A DNA stretch of 42,584 nt from Blastococcus sp. (GTDB lineage Bacteria; Actinomycetota; Actinomycetes; Mycobacteriales; Geodermatophilaceae): the NCBI GenBank assembly GCA_025465355.1, contig JAODNN010000172.1, forward strand, positions 1 through 42,584. The letters are read 5' to 3'. Numbering within the stretch: the stretch's first letter is position 1; each line of letters opens with the position of its first letter. Of this stretch, positions 7,841 through 17,263 are shown one piece after another. Position numbers and translations under genes: made by a program. Below the pieces are notes generated by a model, which saw only the letters and a list, made by a program, of their open reading frames with translations, was not told the origin of the DNA and did not search any database.

Positions 7841-8212
7841 CGGACCGTTCTGGGTACATTGGAAATCGCACATCGCGTCCGATCTTCCGGGAGGACGCAC
7901 CGAGTTCGCCGATCACGGCTGGCAGCCCATGCTCGTACATGCCGAAATTCCGCCCCGGAGCTCGAACGGCACCAGTTCGGTGCGCTTCACTCTCGCGCAT
8001 TGAACGAGAAGTCGACCGACCGCGGTAACGCTCCCGTCTGCAGCGTCGTAGGCATCCGCAGCGCGGACCCGCACTGGTGCCTGCGCTAACCGTGGAGGGT
8101 GCCTGCTCCACCGTCAGAAATTGGTGTCCGCCCGTTGGTTGCAGAAGGCACCCGGCGCGCAGGCTTCTTCCTGCCAGCGGAGGGCCGGCGAGGAAACCGA
8201 GAAGGAGCCCAG

Positions 8213-8794
8213 ATGACCCGCACCGCCGCCCGCCTCGTCCGCACCGGCCTGGCCGCCACTGCGCTCGCCGCCGGAACCGTCCTCGCAACCGGACTGGCCG
8301 CGCCCGCGCAGGCCGGTACCGTCCATCCCTACGGCTACATCACCCAGATGAGCTGCACCGGCGCTTCCGGACGGATCGATTACAGCCCCGGGATCTCGCA
8401 GGACGCGCACGCGGAGAAGGCGGTGCTCACCGCCACCCTCACCGGCTGCTCCGACTTCACCGGTCGCACGTTCAACGGCTCCGGCTCGCTGGCGGCGAAC
8501 CTGTCCGGCAACGCCAGGACCACGGCGGGAAGCCTCTCCGGCAGCTTCGTGATCAACTGGCCCGTCGACTCCGGTTTCAACCCCACTGTCGGAAACGCAG
8601 CCGTCAACCTCGCCACCAACACCCTGAACCTGTCCGGCTCCACCAGCGCCACCACCGGGGCCTTCCGGGGCAGCGTGGTCGGCACCGGGTTCACCGTGAC
8701 CGGGCACACCGGTGCCGGCACGAAGTCCCACCCCACGACTTCGCAGACGCTGGCCAACACGCTCCCGCTGACCGTGCGCCACAACGGCGGCTGA
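8213..8794 (+). CDS. Secreted protein of unknown function
   Basis: This 193-residue protein starts at an ATG with AAGGAG six bases upstream. Its N-terminus (RTAARLV followed by a hydrophobic run and APAQA-G) is a clear Sec signal peptide, cut after about residue 34. The mature part is rich in Thr, Ser, Asn and Gly with alternating patterns such as GSLSGSFVINWPVDSG, which suggests an all-beta secreted domain. Two cysteines (about residues 45 and 73) could form a disulfide. No catalytic motif was recognised. The gene lies alone between the IS110 remnant and tRNA-Val, inside the tRNA-flanked segment, so it may be cargo of the decayed element. A strong hairpin terminator follows at 8855-8889. Confidence 0.8.
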   Translation: MTRTAARLVRTGLAATALAAGTVLATGLAAPAQAGTVHPYGYITQMSCTGASGRIDYSPGISQDAHAEKAVLTATLTGCSDFTGRTFNGSGSLAANLSGNARTTAGSLSGSFVINWPVDSGFNPTVGNAAVNLATNTLNLSGSTSATTGAFRGSVVGTGFTVTGHTGAGTKSHPTTSQTLANTLPLTVRHNGG

Positions 8795-8854
8795 CGCCGC
8801 AGTCGAGCGCGGGTCGGTACGGGACGGCTGACGGCCTCCTCCTTGCTCAACCCC

Positions 8855-8889
8855 CTCGCCGGTGCGGCGGATCCCGCCGCACCGGCGAG
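8855..8889 (+). terminator. Perfect 16-bp stem terminator
   Basis: CTCGCCGGTGCGGCGG, a three-base loop (ATC) and the exact reverse complement lie 60 bases after the secreted protein stop. There is no U-run, as is common in high-GC actinobacteria. It probably ends that transcript and may also insulate the tRNA-Val gene. Confidence 0.75.
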
Positions 8890-9116
8890 GATCGTCAGGA
8901 CCGAGGCCGGTGGTGCGCCGCCCGCTCGTCGGCGGACAGCAGGCCATCGCTCAGCGACGTGCGGTCCGCCTGGAGGGACGTCGCGCCAGGGGGGCCTGCC
9001 CACTGCATGGACCACGGCCACGAGCTACGCGGCGACGGTCACGCGGTCACCGAGCGCTACTGCTGGCGGCGACGCCGCCGCGTCCGGGACACACATGCAA
9101 GTCGAAGGCCGAGAGG

Positions 9117-9159
9117 TGGGCGCGGCAGGGATCGAACCTGCGACCGCTCGCTTGTAAGG
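9117..9159. repeat. Attachment-site copy within tRNA-Val
   Basis: This is the tRNA-side copy of the 43-bp direct repeat; the second copy is at 7027-7069. It spans the 3' half of the tRNA gene plus one flanking base, so integration would leave the tRNA intact on this side, as seen. Confidence 0.85.
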
Positions 9160-9188
9160 CGAGAGCTCTCCCGCTGAGCTACGCGCCC
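9118..9188 (-). tRNA. tRNA-Val (anticodon UAC)
   Basis: The minus strand folds into a full cloverleaf: acceptor GGGCGCG/CGCGCCC with discriminator A, D-arm GCTC/GAGC, anticodon stem CTCGC/GCGAG around CTTACAA (anticodon TAC), and T-arm with GGTTCGATCC. No CCA is encoded. The gene serves as an integration target: its 3' half is repeated at 7027-7069. Confidence 0.95.
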
Positions 9189-9267
9189 GGAACGCCCAGG
9201 GTAGGTGCCCCGGGCGCCGGAACCGAGTGGAGCGACGGGATTCCTGCCCCGCCACTCCCCCGACGGG

Positions 9268-9729
9268 TCAGGCGGCCAGCGAGCCGACCGCGTTCTTCCA
9301 GCCCGACTGCTCACGCGGGTCGCCGGGCTGGTTGACCTCGGCGAAGGCGACCGTGCCCTCCGCGTCGATGAGGAAGGTGCCCCGGAGGGCCATGCCCGCC
9401 TTCTCGTTGAAGACGCCGTACGCCCGGGCCGTGGCACCGTGCGGCCAGAAGTCGCTCAGCAGCGGGAAGTCGAAGGACTCCTTCTCCCGGAACGCCTTGA
9501 GGCTGAACACCGGATCGGTGCTCACCGCGACGACCTTGACCCCGGCGTCCGTGTAGACGGCGAGCTCGTCGCGCAGCTGGCACAGCTCACCGGTGCACGT
9601 CCCGGAGAACGCGAAGGGGTAGAAGACGAGCAGGACCGGGGCGCCCCGCAGATCCGCGAGCGAGACGACCTGCTTGTCCTGGTCGGGAAGGCTGAAGTCG
9701 GGGGCGGTGTCACCGACGGAGAGACTCAT
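9268..9729 (-). CDS. ahpE: AhpE-type peroxiredoxin
   Basis: This 153-residue protein reduces hydrogen peroxide and organic peroxides in the cytosol. The peroxidatic cysteine is Cys45 in YPFAFSGTCTGELC, the P-x-x-x-T/S-x-x-C motif, with a second cysteine at 50. The stretch FPLLSDFWPHGATARAYGVF and RGTFLIDAEG match mycobacterial AhpE closely. Length is normal for the one-Cys AhpE group, although Cys50 could act as a nearby resolving residue. The gene is next to the DUF3052 gene and upstream of the divergent aceE, the same order as Rv2238c-Rv2239c-aceE in M. tuberculosis, which strengthens the call. Confidence 0.93.
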   Translation of the reverse strand: MSLSVGDTAPDFSLPDQDKQVVSLADLRGAPVLLVFYPFAFSGTCTGELCQLRDELAVYTDAGVKVVAVSTDPVFSLKAFREKESFDFPLLSDFWPHGATARAYGVFNEKAGMALRGTFLIDAEGTVAFAEVNQPGDPREQSGWKNAVGSLAA

Positions 9730-9744
9730 GCCCCCGATCGTCCC

Positions 9745-10164
9745 TCAGCGGCGGGTGCGAGCGGCCTTCGGGGTCACGAGCCGGATGCCTGACCAGTCCT
9801 TGGCAGCGGAGATGCTGCTGGTCTGAGACAGGCCCGCGGTGGGCGCGGCCTCGGTGACGTCTCCGGGCTCCACGTGGCCGGGGCGACCCGACTTGGGCAC
9901 CAGGAGCCACACCACACCGTCATCGGCGAGCGAGGCGATGGCGTCCACGAGCGCATCGACGAGATCGCCGTCGTCCTCGCGCCACCACAGCAGGACGACG
10001 TCGGCCACCTCGTCGGTGTCCTCATCGACCATCTCGCTGCCGGACAGGTCGATGACCGAGTCACGCAGGTCCTCGTCGGCGTCCTCGTCCCAGCCGAGCT
10101 CCTGCACGACCATGCCCGGCTTGACGCCCAGCCGGGCCGCCATGCCGGCGCTGTCGACGCTCAT
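9745..10164 (-). CDS. DUF3052 family protein
   Basis: This 139-residue acidic protein fits the DUF3052 family, which is found almost only in Actinobacteria next to aceE. It begins [20 protein letters not shown] and contains the family stretch [20 protein letters not shown] and the C-terminal [12 protein letters not shown]. The ATG at 10164 has GGAGGAGC eight bases upstream; an upstream GTG-type extension of about 50 codons has no support. It is transcribed away from aceE and its stop is 15 bases before the ahpE start, so the two probably form a pair. The function is unknown; no membrane segment or enzyme motif is visible. Confidence 0.92.
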   Translation of the reverse strand: MSVDSAGMAARLGVKPGMVVQELGWDEDADEDLRDSVIDLSGSEMVDEDTDEVADVVLLWWREDDGDLVDALVDAIASLADDGVVWLLVPKSGRPGHVEPGDVTEAAPTAGLSQTSSISAAKDWSGIRLVTPKAARTRR

Positions 10165-10609
10165 CCCTGCTGCTCCTCCAAAGGTTGCCCTGCTACTGAC
10201 TGGTCCTGGGATGGATGCTTCCCTGTGCGGACACCGAACGCGCGCGAACCCGTCACCGTCGACCTCCATGGATCGCACTGCCGGGAAAGCCGGTCGTACC
10301 GCTACGGCTGCTGTCGGCAACGGACACGACCAGCGGGAAGATTCCCCGCAGCCTGGTCATGTCACCCCTCTCGTTCTTGCCGCCGAGCCGCCGCCCGGCC
10401 GTTGTGGGCGGGCATCCGGTACGGAGCCCGTCACGCCGGGCCACCGTTGGCGGAAGCGTAGGGCATGCCAGGACTTGCGCAAGCCTGAGCGGAACGGACG
10501 GCGACCGGTTCCTGAAATGCCTGTGCAGGACAGGCGTCTCCGAGGCAGTCGCGGAGGTCGCCGCGCGTGCCACGTGACGCCGGGGGCGACGACGAGAGAC
10601 GATGGGGGC
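10165..10609. promoter_or_regulatory. Divergent intergenic region between DUF3052 and aceE
   Basis: This 445-base region must contain the promoters of both divergent units. No clear -35/-10 pair, riboswitch or repeat was recognised. Long open frames that cross it on both strands are antisense or upstream extensions of real genes. Confidence 0.45.
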
Positions 10610-13420
10610 ATGAGCGCACCGCAGCAGTCGGACGGCGACCCCGCCCGCGACGTAAGTCAGCCCCGCTCGGTCATCACCAGCGGACTGCCGAGCCAGCTGA
10701 TCGACACCGACCCCGACGAGACCCAGGAGTGGGTCGATTCCCTCGACGCCGTCGTCGACAACGCCGGCCGCGGGCGCGCCCGGTACCTCATGCTCCGGAT
10801 GCTCGAGCGCAGCCGTGAGCAGCAGGTCGGGGTGCCGTCCCTCCGAAGCACTGACTACATCAACACCATCCCCCCGGAGCGGGAGCCGTGGTTCCCCGGC
10901 GACGAGGACGTCGAACGCCGGATCCGGGCCTACATCCGCTGGAACGCCGCGATCATGGTCCACCGCGCACAGCGACCCGGGATCGCCGTCGGAGGCCACA
11001 TCTCCTCCTACGCGTCGTCGGCGTCGCTGTACGAGGTCGGCTTCAACCACTTCTTCCGCGGCAAGGACCACCCCGGCGGTGGCGACCAGATCTGGTTCCA
11101 GGGCCACGCCTCCCCCGGCATCTACGCGCGCGCCTTCCTCGAGGGGCGGCTCACCGAGCAGCAGCTCGACGGGTTCCGCCAGGAGGTCAGCCACCCCGGC
11201 GGCGGGCTGTCCTCCTACCCGCACCCGCGCCTCATGCCGGAGTTCTGGGAGTTCCCCACCGTCTCCATGGGGCTGGGCCCGATCAACGCGATCTATCAGG
11301 CGCGGTTCAACCGCTACCTCCACGACCGCGGGATCAAGGACACCTCCGACCAGCACGTCTGGGCATTCCTGGGCGACGGTGAGATGGACGAGCCCGAATC
11401 CCTCGGCGAGATCGGCCTGGCCGCGCGCGAGGAGCTCGACAACCTCACCTTCGTCGTCAACTGCAACCTGCAGCGCCTCGACGGCCCGGTACGCGGCAAC
11501 GGCAAGATCATCCAGGAGCTGGAGTCGTTCTTCCGCGGCGCCGGCTGGAACGTCATCAAGGTGATCTGGGGCCGCGCGTGGGACACGCTGCTGGCCGGCG
11601 ATCGCGACGGCGCCCTGGTCAACCTGATGAACCAGACGCCCGACGGCGACTATCAGACCTACAAGGCCGAGGACGGCGCCTTCGTCCGCGAGCACTTCTT
11701 CGGGCGTGACCCGCGCACCCGCAAGCTCGTGGAGGGCATGAGCGACAAGGAGATCTGGAACCTCTCCCGAGGCGGCCACGACTACCGCAAGGTCTACGCG
11801 GCCTTCAAGGCGGCGCAGGAGCACAAGGGCCAGCCGACGGTCATCCTCGCCAAGACGATCAAGGGCTGGACCCTCGGCAGCCACTTCGAGGGCCGCAACT
11901 CCACGCACCAGATGAAGAAGCTGACCGCCGAGGACCTCAAGCTCTTCCGCGACCGGCTCTACCTGCCGATCCCGGACGAGGCGCTGGACAAGACCCTGCC
12001 GCCCTACTACCGGCCCGACCCGAAGTCCGACGAGATGCAGTACATGCTCGAGCGCCGGCAGCAGCTGGGGGGCGCGGTACCGCGGCGACGCTCGGAATTC
12101 AAGACGCTCAAGGCGCCCGAGGAGAAGGCCTTCGACGTCCTCAAGCGTGGTTCCGGCAAGCAGGAGGTGGCGACGACGATGGCGTTCGTCCGCCTGCTCA
12201 AGGAGCTGCTCAAGGACCCCGAGCTCGGGCCGCGCTTCGTGCCGATCATCCCGGACGAGGCCCGCACCTTCGGCCTGGATGCCTTGTTCTCATCGCACAA
12301 GATCTACAACCCGGCCGGCCAGCGCTACACCTCGGTCGACCGGGAACTGATGCTGGCGTACAAGGAGTCCGAGTCGGGCGTGATCCTGCACGAGGGCATC
12401 AACGAGGCCGGTTCCGCGGCGTCGTTCACCGCTGTCGGCTCCTCGTACGCCACGCACGGCGAGCCGATGATCCCGATCTACATCTTCTACTCGATGTTCG
12501 GGTTCCAGCGGACCGGTGACGCCTTCTGGGCTGCCGCCGACCAGATGACGCGCGGCTTCCTGCTCGGCGCCACGGCCGGCCGGACGACGCTCAACGGCGA
12601 GGGCCTCCAGCACGAGGACGGCCACTCGCTGCTGCTCGCGCACACCAACCCGGCGGTGGTGTCCTACGACCCGGCGTTCTCCTACGAGGTCGGGCACATC
12701 ACCAAGGACGCCCTGGTCCGCATGTACGGCCAGGACCCGGGTGGCCCGCTGGGCGACGCCCGGTCGGCCGACGTCATGTACTACCTGACGGTCTACAACG
12801 AGCCGTTCCACCAGCCGGCCGAGCCGGAGAACCTCGACGTGCAGGGCCTGCTGGCCGGGATGTACCGGTATGCAGAGGGCCCCGACACGGGCGGACAGAA
12901 GGCACAGATCCTGGCCTCCGGCGTCGCGGTTCCCTGGGCGTTGCGTGCCCAGGAGCTCCTCGCGCAGGACTGGGGCGTCTCGGCGGACGTGTGGTCGGTG
13001 ACCTCCTGGGGTGAGCTGCGGCGGCAGGCCGACCGGGTCGCCGAGCACAACCTGCTGCACCCCGAGGAGGAGCCGCAGGTTCCCTACGTCACCTCGCGGT
13101 TGCAGGAGGCGCAGGGCCCGGTCGTGGCGGTGTCGGACTGGATGCGGGCGGTCCCCGACCTCATCGCCCCGTACGCGCCGCACGGGATGCAGTCACTGGG
13201 CACCGACGGGTTCGGCCTGTCCGACACCCGCCCAGCGCTGCGCCGGTACTTCCACGTGGACGCCGAGTCGATCGTCGTCCGCACGCTGGCCTCACTCGCC
13301 GACTGGGACCAGCTGGACCGCGACGTCGTCCGCCAGGCGGTGGAGAAGTACCAGATCCGCGACGTTCGGTCCGCGCCGGCGGACACCACCACCAGCCCGG
13401 AGCAGCAGCCCGAGGCCTGA
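10610..13420 (+). CDS. aceE: Pyruvate dehydrogenase E1, homodimeric type
   Basis: This 936-residue enzyme decarboxylates pyruvate with thiamine diphosphate and passes the acetyl group to the lipoyl domain of E2, feeding acetyl-CoA into the TCA cycle and fatty acid synthesis. The TPP fold is visible as [13 protein letters not shown] followed by [18 protein letters not shown]. Early motifs [13 protein letters not shown] and [20 protein letters not shown], and the later [17 protein letters not shown] and [11 protein letters not shown], are typical of AceE rather than the alpha/beta type. I chose the ATG giving [10 protein letters not shown]; the ribosome site is weak (GATGGGGGC). Neighbouring ahpE, DUF3052 and the FAS-II operon form the usual actinobacterial context. 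A large hairpin follows the stop. Confidence 0.97.
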   Translation: MSAPQQSDGDPARDVSQPRSVITSGLPSQLIDTDPDETQEWVDSLDAVVDNAGRGRARYLMLRMLERSREQQVGVPSLRSTDYINTIPPEREPWFPGDEDVERRIRAYIRWNAAIMVHRAQRPGIAVGGHISSYASSASLYEVGFNHFFRGKDHPGGGDQIWFQGHASPGIYARAFLEGRLTEQQLDGFRQEVSHPGGGLSSYPHPRLMPEFWEFPTVSMGLGPINAIYQARFNRYLHDRGIKDTSDQHVWAFLGDGEMDEPESLGEIGLAAREELDNLTFVVNCNLQRLDGPVRGNGKIIQELESFFRGAGWNVIKVIWGRAWDTLLAGDRDGALVNLMNQTPDGDYQTYKAEDGAFVREHFFGRDPRTRKLVEGMSDKEIWNLSRGGHDYRKVYAAFKAAQEHKGQPTVILAKTIKGWTLGSHFEGRNSTHQMKKLTAEDLKLFRDRLYLPIPDEALDKTLPPYYRPDPKSDEMQYMLERRQQLGGAVPRRRSEFKTLKAPEEKAFDVLKRGSGKQEVATTMAFVRLLKELLKDPELGPRFVPIIPDEARTFGLDALFSSHKIYNPAGQRYTSVDRELMLAYKESESGVILHEGINEAGSAASFTAVGSSYATHGEPMIPIYIFYSMFGFQRTGDAFWAAADQMTRGFLLGATAGRTTLNGEGLQHEDGHSLLLAHTNPAVVSYDPAFSYEVGHITKDALVRMYGQDPGGPLGDARSADVMYYLTVYNEPFHQPAEPENLDVQGLLAGMYRYAEGPDTGGQKAQILASGVAVPWALRAQELLAQDWGVSADVWSVTSWGELRRQADRVAEHNLLHPEEEPQVPYVTSRLQEAQGPVVAVSDWMRAVPDLIAPYAPHGMQSLGTDGFGLSDTRPALRRYFHVDAESIVVRTLASLADWDQLDRDVVRQAVEKYQIRDVRSAPADTTTSPEQQPEA

Positions 13421-13433
13421 CGGCACGGCCGAT

Positions 13434-13476
13434 GTGCCCCGTGGTGCGTTCCGGAGCGGAACGCACCACGGGGCAC
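13434..13476. terminator. Bidirectional terminator, 19-bp perfect stem
   Basis: A perfect 19-base stem with a five-base loop (GGAGC) lies between the convergent aceE and M20 genes, 13 bases after one stop and 8 before the other. It can serve both strands. Confidence 0.85.
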
Positions 13477-13483
13477 TCGGCGC

Positions 13484-14689
13484 TCAACCGGCGAGTGCCC
13501 GCAGGGCCATCTGGGCGTAGAGCGCCACCCCGGCCGGCAGCGGCTCCTCGTCGAAGACGACGAGGTTCGAGTGGTTGCCGGGCGCGGTCTCGGGCTGGAA
13601 TCCGGGCGGGCAGGCACCCAGGAAGGCCATCGCGCCGGGGACCCGCTCCAGCACATAGGAGAAGTCCTCCGCCCCCATGAGCGGTGCCGGCATGAGCGCA
13701 CTGGCGCGCTCCCCGAGCAGGGCGGCGGCCGTCTCGAGCACCTGGGCCGCCACCCCGGCGTCATTGACCGTCATCGGGTAGCCCTCGACGTGCTCGAACT
13801 CCAGCGTCATCTCGTGCGCCGCGGCGACGTGCGCCGCCACCCGCTGGACTGCGGCCAGCACGTCGGCCCGCTGCGCCGCGGACAGCGTCCGGATCGTTCC
13901 CTCCAGGAACGCGGTGTCGGGGATGACGTTGTTGGTCGATCCCGCCGCGATGTGCGCGACCGTGACCACCGCGGGATCGAAGATGTCGACCCGGCGGGTC
14001 ACCATCGACTGGAGTGCGAGCACGATCTCGGCCGCGACCGGGATCGGGTCGGCGGCGGCGTGCGGCATGGAGGCGTGACCCCCGCGGCCCCGCACGACCA
14101 TTCGCCACTGGTCGGCGGCGGCCATCATCGGGCCGGACCGGACGTTGATGCTGCCGCTGGCGAACGTCGAGCTGATGTGCAGCGCGAATGCGCCGCTCAC
14201 CGGCGCTTCCGGGACGACGTCCAAGAGACCCTCCTCGAGCATGTACCGGGCACCGTGGAAGCCCTCCTCCCCCGGCTGCACCATGAAGACGACCTGGCCC
14301 GCGAGCTCGTCACGGCGGCCGGCCAACAGCCGGGCGGCGCCGAGCAGCATCGCCACGTGCGTGTCGTGCCCGCAGGCGTGCATCGCGCCTGGCACCTCGG
14401 AGGCGAAAGGCAGCCCGGTGTCCTCGTGCACCGGCAGGGCGTCCATGTCGCCGCGCAGGAGGTACGTCGGGCCGGGTCGCGCCCCCCGCAGGACGCCGAC
14501 GACCGAGCTGGTCGACTTCCCGGTGGTCACGTCGATCGGCAGGCCGGCGAAGGCGTCCAGCACCGTGGCCTGGGTGCGGGGCAGCTGCAGCCCGATCTCG
14601 GGGTACCGGTGCAGCTGCCTGCGCAGCTCGATGGTCCGGTCGGCGTCGGAGTAGGCGGCGGAGAGCAGGTCTGCGGCGCTGGTCGGCAT
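13484..14689 (-). CDS. M20 family metal-dependent amidohydrolase
   Basis: This 401-residue cytosolic hydrolase belongs to the M20D hippuricase/IAA-amino-acid hydrolase group, which splits N-acyl amino acids. The metal-binding residues are in RGDMDALPV, HACGHDTHVAMLLGAA, QPGEEGFHGA and the C-terminal GNHSNLVVFDEE; the inserted dimerisation domain lies around residues 185-295 (RGRGGHASMPH). The ATG at 14689 is preceded by GGAG five bases upstream; a GTG nine bases earlier is an alternative. It converges on aceE and shares its terminator. It starts 1.4 kb from the PucR gene in a three-gene minus-strand block (PAP2, pirin-like, M20). The natural substrate cannot be told from sequence. Confidence 0.9.
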   Translation of the reverse strand: MPTSAADLLSAAYSDADRTIELRRQLHRYPEIGLQLPRTQATVLDAFAGLPIDVTTGKSTSSVVGVLRGARPGPTYLLRGDMDALPVHEDTGLPFASEVPGAMHACGHDTHVAMLLGAARLLAGRRDELAGQVVFMVQPGEEGFHGARYMLEEGLLDVVPEAPVSGAFALHISSTFASGSINVRSGPMMAAADQWRMVVRGRGGHASMPHAAADPIPVAAEIVLALQSMVTRRVDIFDPAVVTVAHIAAGSTNNVIPDTAFLEGTIRTLSAAQRADVLAAVQRVAAHVAAAHEMTLEFEHVEGYPMTVNDAGVAAQVLETAAALLGERASALMPAPLMGAEDFSYVLERVPGAMAFLGACPPGFQPETAPGNHSNLVVFDEEPLPAGVALYAQMALRALAG

Positions 14690-14763
14690 GCGCTCCACTG
14701 TCGCCCATGGAGCTGGGAGGCTGCCTGTCAGCCCCGAGGCGGCGACGGGAAGGGGCGGAGGCG

Positions 14764-15318
14764 TCAGTCCCGGGCCCAGGCGGGCCGGGCGACGTCCAGC
14801 TGCCAGACCAGGACCGTCAGCTTCTCCTCCGCGGTGAACGCCCCGCCCGTGCCGTGGGTCACCTGGGTGTCCGTCGCGGAAACGACGAGTTGCAGCCCCT
14901 CCGGCACCTCGGCCCGCTCCCCCTCGCTCAGGGTGGCCAGCCACAGCCGGGCATCCGGACGGCCGAGCTCCACCCAGCCGTCCGGGCGGGGATGCACCTC
15001 GTGTGCCGGTGGTCCGTCCGTTCCCGTGGCCCGCAGGTAGCACTGCAGCACCCTCGCGCCGTCCTCCCCCGCCACCTCGTCGTGGTCGAGCCCCGCACCG
15101 GCGCGCAGCACCGCGACGTCCCCGGCCCGGAGCTGCGCGCCGTCCCCCCATCGGTGCTGCAGCGAGCCGGACACGACCACGGCGACGACGTCCACCGCGC
15201 GGTGCTCGTGCCGCCCGTAACCGCCACCGGGACCGAGCCGGTCGTCGGCCACGCGGAGCAGGGGCCCGACCGAACCGTCGTCGGGGGCGAGCAGCACGCG
15301 CTGATCCACGCCGGTCAC
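14764..15318 (-). CDS. Pirin-like cupin protein
   Basis: This 184-residue protein has the pirin N-terminal cupin signature: GPGGGYGRHEHRAVDVVAVV with the metal-binding His pair, then SGSLQHRWGD and LRAGDVAVLRAG. It is shorter than full pirins (about 230-290 residues) and resembles the YhhW/quercetinase-like or bicupin-reduced forms. The GTG start overlaps the PAP2 stop by four bases (GTGA), with CTGAGG about nine bases upstream, so it is translationally coupled to PAP2. Pirins bind iron and have been linked to redox sensing, quercetin oxidation and, in some bacteria, inhibition of pyruvate dehydrogenase E1. The last point is attractive because aceE is close by, but it remains speculation. Confidence 0.82.
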   Translation of the reverse strand: MTGVDQRVLLAPDDGSVGPLLRVADDRLGPGGGYGRHEHRAVDVVAVVVSGSLQHRWGDGAQLRAGDVAVLRAGAGLDHDEVAGEDGARVLQCYLRATGTDGPPAHEVHPRPDGWVELGRPDARLWLATLSEGERAEVPEGLQLVVSATDTQVTHGTGGAFTAEEKLTVLVWQLDVARPAWARD

Positions 15319-16037
15319 CGTCGTGGCCTCAGGGCCGCCCGGCCGCCGGGTAGCACACCGAAGAGCAGGGCGGTCAGCATCGCCCAGGCGACGCCGAGCG
15401 ACCAGCCGGCCACGACGTCGCTGAGGTAGTGCAGGCCCAGCCACATCCGGGAGAAGCCGACGACGACGACGAGTGCCAGCCCGACCGCGAGCGAGATCCG
15501 GCGTGCGCGCGCCGAGAGCAGCGGCCAGGCGAGCACGAGGCCAACGGTGACCGCGGTGGCGATGCCCGAGGAGTGTCCGCTCGGAAAGCTCAGCGACTGC
15601 AGGTGGGCGCCGCCATGGGCGAACTGCGGCCGGGGCCGGCCGACCAGGTCCTTGCACAGCGTGGTGAGCGGACCGATCAGCGCAAGCGTGACCAGCACCC
15701 ATGCCCCCGTCCACCAGGCCTTCCGCCGCGCCAGCAGCACCAGCACCGGGGCGGCGACCACGAGCCGCACGAGCGTCAGCCCCGGGGCGGTCACGACCTG
15801 GAGCAGCGCGTCGAGCGCCGCGGACCGGTGGTCGCCGGCGTAGAGATCCCGGCTGACGGCGGTATCCAGTCGCAGCTGCGGCGCGAACCCGACGTAGACG
15901 CCGATCCCGAGGAGCACGATCAGCAGAACGCAGGCCAGGACGACGGCCACGACCCGAGAGCGGCCCTCCCCGCTCCCGGAGGCGGCGGGAGCACGCGGAC
16001 GACTGACCGCCGGGCTGCGATCCGGGGGAATGCTCAC
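15315..16037 (-). CDS. PAP2-family membrane phosphatase
   Basis: This 240-residue membrane protein carries all three acid-phosphatase motifs: KDLVGRPRP, SFPSGHSSG and SRMWLGLHYLSDVVAG. It has about six transmembrane helices, the first near residues 28-48. Members dephosphorylate lipid phosphates such as undecaprenyl diphosphate, phosphatidic acid or phosphatidylglycerol phosphate at the membrane. I chose the GTG at 16037, with GGGAGAG upstream, over an earlier start that adds an unstructured tail. It is divergent from the PucR gene, with starts only 45 bases apart, so their promoters overlap. The substrate is not determined by the motifs. Confidence 0.9.
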   Translation of the reverse strand: MSIPPDRSPAVSRPRAPAASGSGEGRSRVVAVVLACVLLIVLLGIGVYVGFAPQLRLDTAVSRDLYAGDHRSAALDALLQVVTAPGLTLVRLVVAAPVLVLLARRKAWWTGAWVLVTLALIGPLTTLCKDLVGRPRPQFAHGGAHLQSLSFPSGHSSGIATAVTVGLVLAWPLLSARARRISLAVGLALVVVVGFSRMWLGLHYLSDVVAGWSLGVAWAMLTALLFGVLPGGRAALRPRR

Positions 16038-16081
16038 GTGTCCACTCTCCCCGGCCCGGGCTCGCGTGACACGCTGGCTGC

Positions 16082-17263
16082 GTGACCAGCAGGGTGAGTA
16101 ACCGCCCGCCGAGCGAAGCAACGCTCCGGCGACTGGAGCGTTCGTCCGGCTCGCTGGCCACCCGGGCCATCGCCCGGATGGACGACGAGCTGACCTGGTT
16201 CCGCGCCATGCCGGCCGACCAGCGCTCGTGGGTGACGCTCGTGGCGCAGAACGGCATAGCGTCCCTGGTGGACTGGTGCCGCCATCCCGGTCGCCCTCCC
16301 CGGCTCACGGGCGAGGTGTTCGGCGCCGCGCCGCGCGAGCTCGTCCGGGCCGTCGCCCTCAAGCAGACCGTGGACCTGATCAAGGTGACCGTCGACGTGA
16401 TCGAGGACCACGTCGCCTCGGTCGCCGAGCCCGGTGACGAGGACGCGTTGCACGTGGCCGTCCTGCAGTTCAGCCGTGAGGTCGCGTTCGCCACGGCGCA
16501 CGTCTACGCAAGCTTCGCCGAGGATCGCGGTGCCTGGGATGCACGGCTGGAGGCACTGGTCGTCGACGCCCTGGTCCGCGGGGAGCGCTCCGAGGAGCTG
16601 TCCGGCCGGGCCGCCGCGCTCGGCTGGGCCGGGATGAGCCCCGTCGTGGTGCTCGTCGGGGCCACCCCCGCCGGCGCGGAGGACCCGCACGCGGCCGTGC
16701 GCCGAGCCGCGCGCGCCCTGCGCAGCGAGGTGCTCGTCGGGGTGCACGCCGAGCAGTTGGTCGTCGTCCTGGGCGGCACCGACGAGATCGAGTCTGTCGC
16801 CGTACGGGTCTGCGACCAGTTCGGTGCCGGCCCCGTCGTGACCGGTCCGGTGGTGGACAGTCTCAGCCGGGCCGGCGAGTCCGCGGCAGTCGCCCTCGCT
16901 GGGCTGCGCGCGGCCTCCGCCTGGCCTGATGCCCCCCGGCCGGTGGCGGCCGACGCGCTGCTGGCCGAGCGGGCCCTGGACGGCGACCCGCTGGCCCGCA
17001 TCGCCCTGCACGAGCGGGTCGCGGTCCCCCTCCAGGCCGCCGGTGGCGAGGTGCTCGAGACGGTGCGGGCGGTGCTCAACAGCGGTGGCAACCTCGAGGC
17101 GAGCGCCCGCGCGATCTTCGTGCACCCCAACACCGTGCGGTATCGGCTCAAGCGCGCCGCCGAGCTGACCGGGCTGTCGGCCACCGATCCGCGCGGGAGC
17201 TGGACGTTGCAGGTGGCCCTCGCCCTGGCCCAACTCGACGGGGACCGTTCGCTCTGGCATTGA
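16082..17263 (+). CDS. fasR: PucR-type activator of the FAS-II operon (FasR-like)
   Basis: This 393-residue protein has the C-terminal PucR helix-turn-helix (about residues 335-385), with LEASARAIFVHPNTVRYRLK as its core, and a GGDEF-like/CdaR middle region around 190-300. Its place between aceE and fabD matches SCO2386 FasR of Streptomyces, an activator of the fabD-fabH-acpP-fabF operon, and Rv2242 of M. tuberculosis. The GTG start at 16082 gives MTSRVSNRPP. Its own start faces the PAP2 gene. It probably binds the 17264-17437 region before fabD, where an inverted repeat is seen. The symbol follows the Streptomyces name and is an inference by synteny; the mycobacterial FasR is an unrelated TetR protein. 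Confidence 0.88.
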   Translation: MTSRVSNRPPSEATLRRLERSSGSLATRAIARMDDELTWFRAMPADQRSWVTLVAQNGIASLVDWCRHPGRPPRLTGEVFGAAPRELVRAVALKQTVDLIKVTVDVIEDHVASVAEPGDEDALHVAVLQFSREVAFATAHVYASFAEDRGAWDARLEALVVDALVRGERSEELSGRAAALGWAGMSPVVVLVGATPAGAEDPHAAVRRAARALRSEVLVGVHAEQLVVVLGGTDEIESVAVRVCDQFGAGPVVTGPVVDSLSRAGESAAVALAGLRAASAWPDAPRPVAADALLAERALDGDPLARIALHERVAVPLQAAGGEVLETVRAVLNSGGNLEASARAIFVHPNTVRYRLKRAAELTGLSATDPRGSWTLQVALALAQLDGDRSLWH

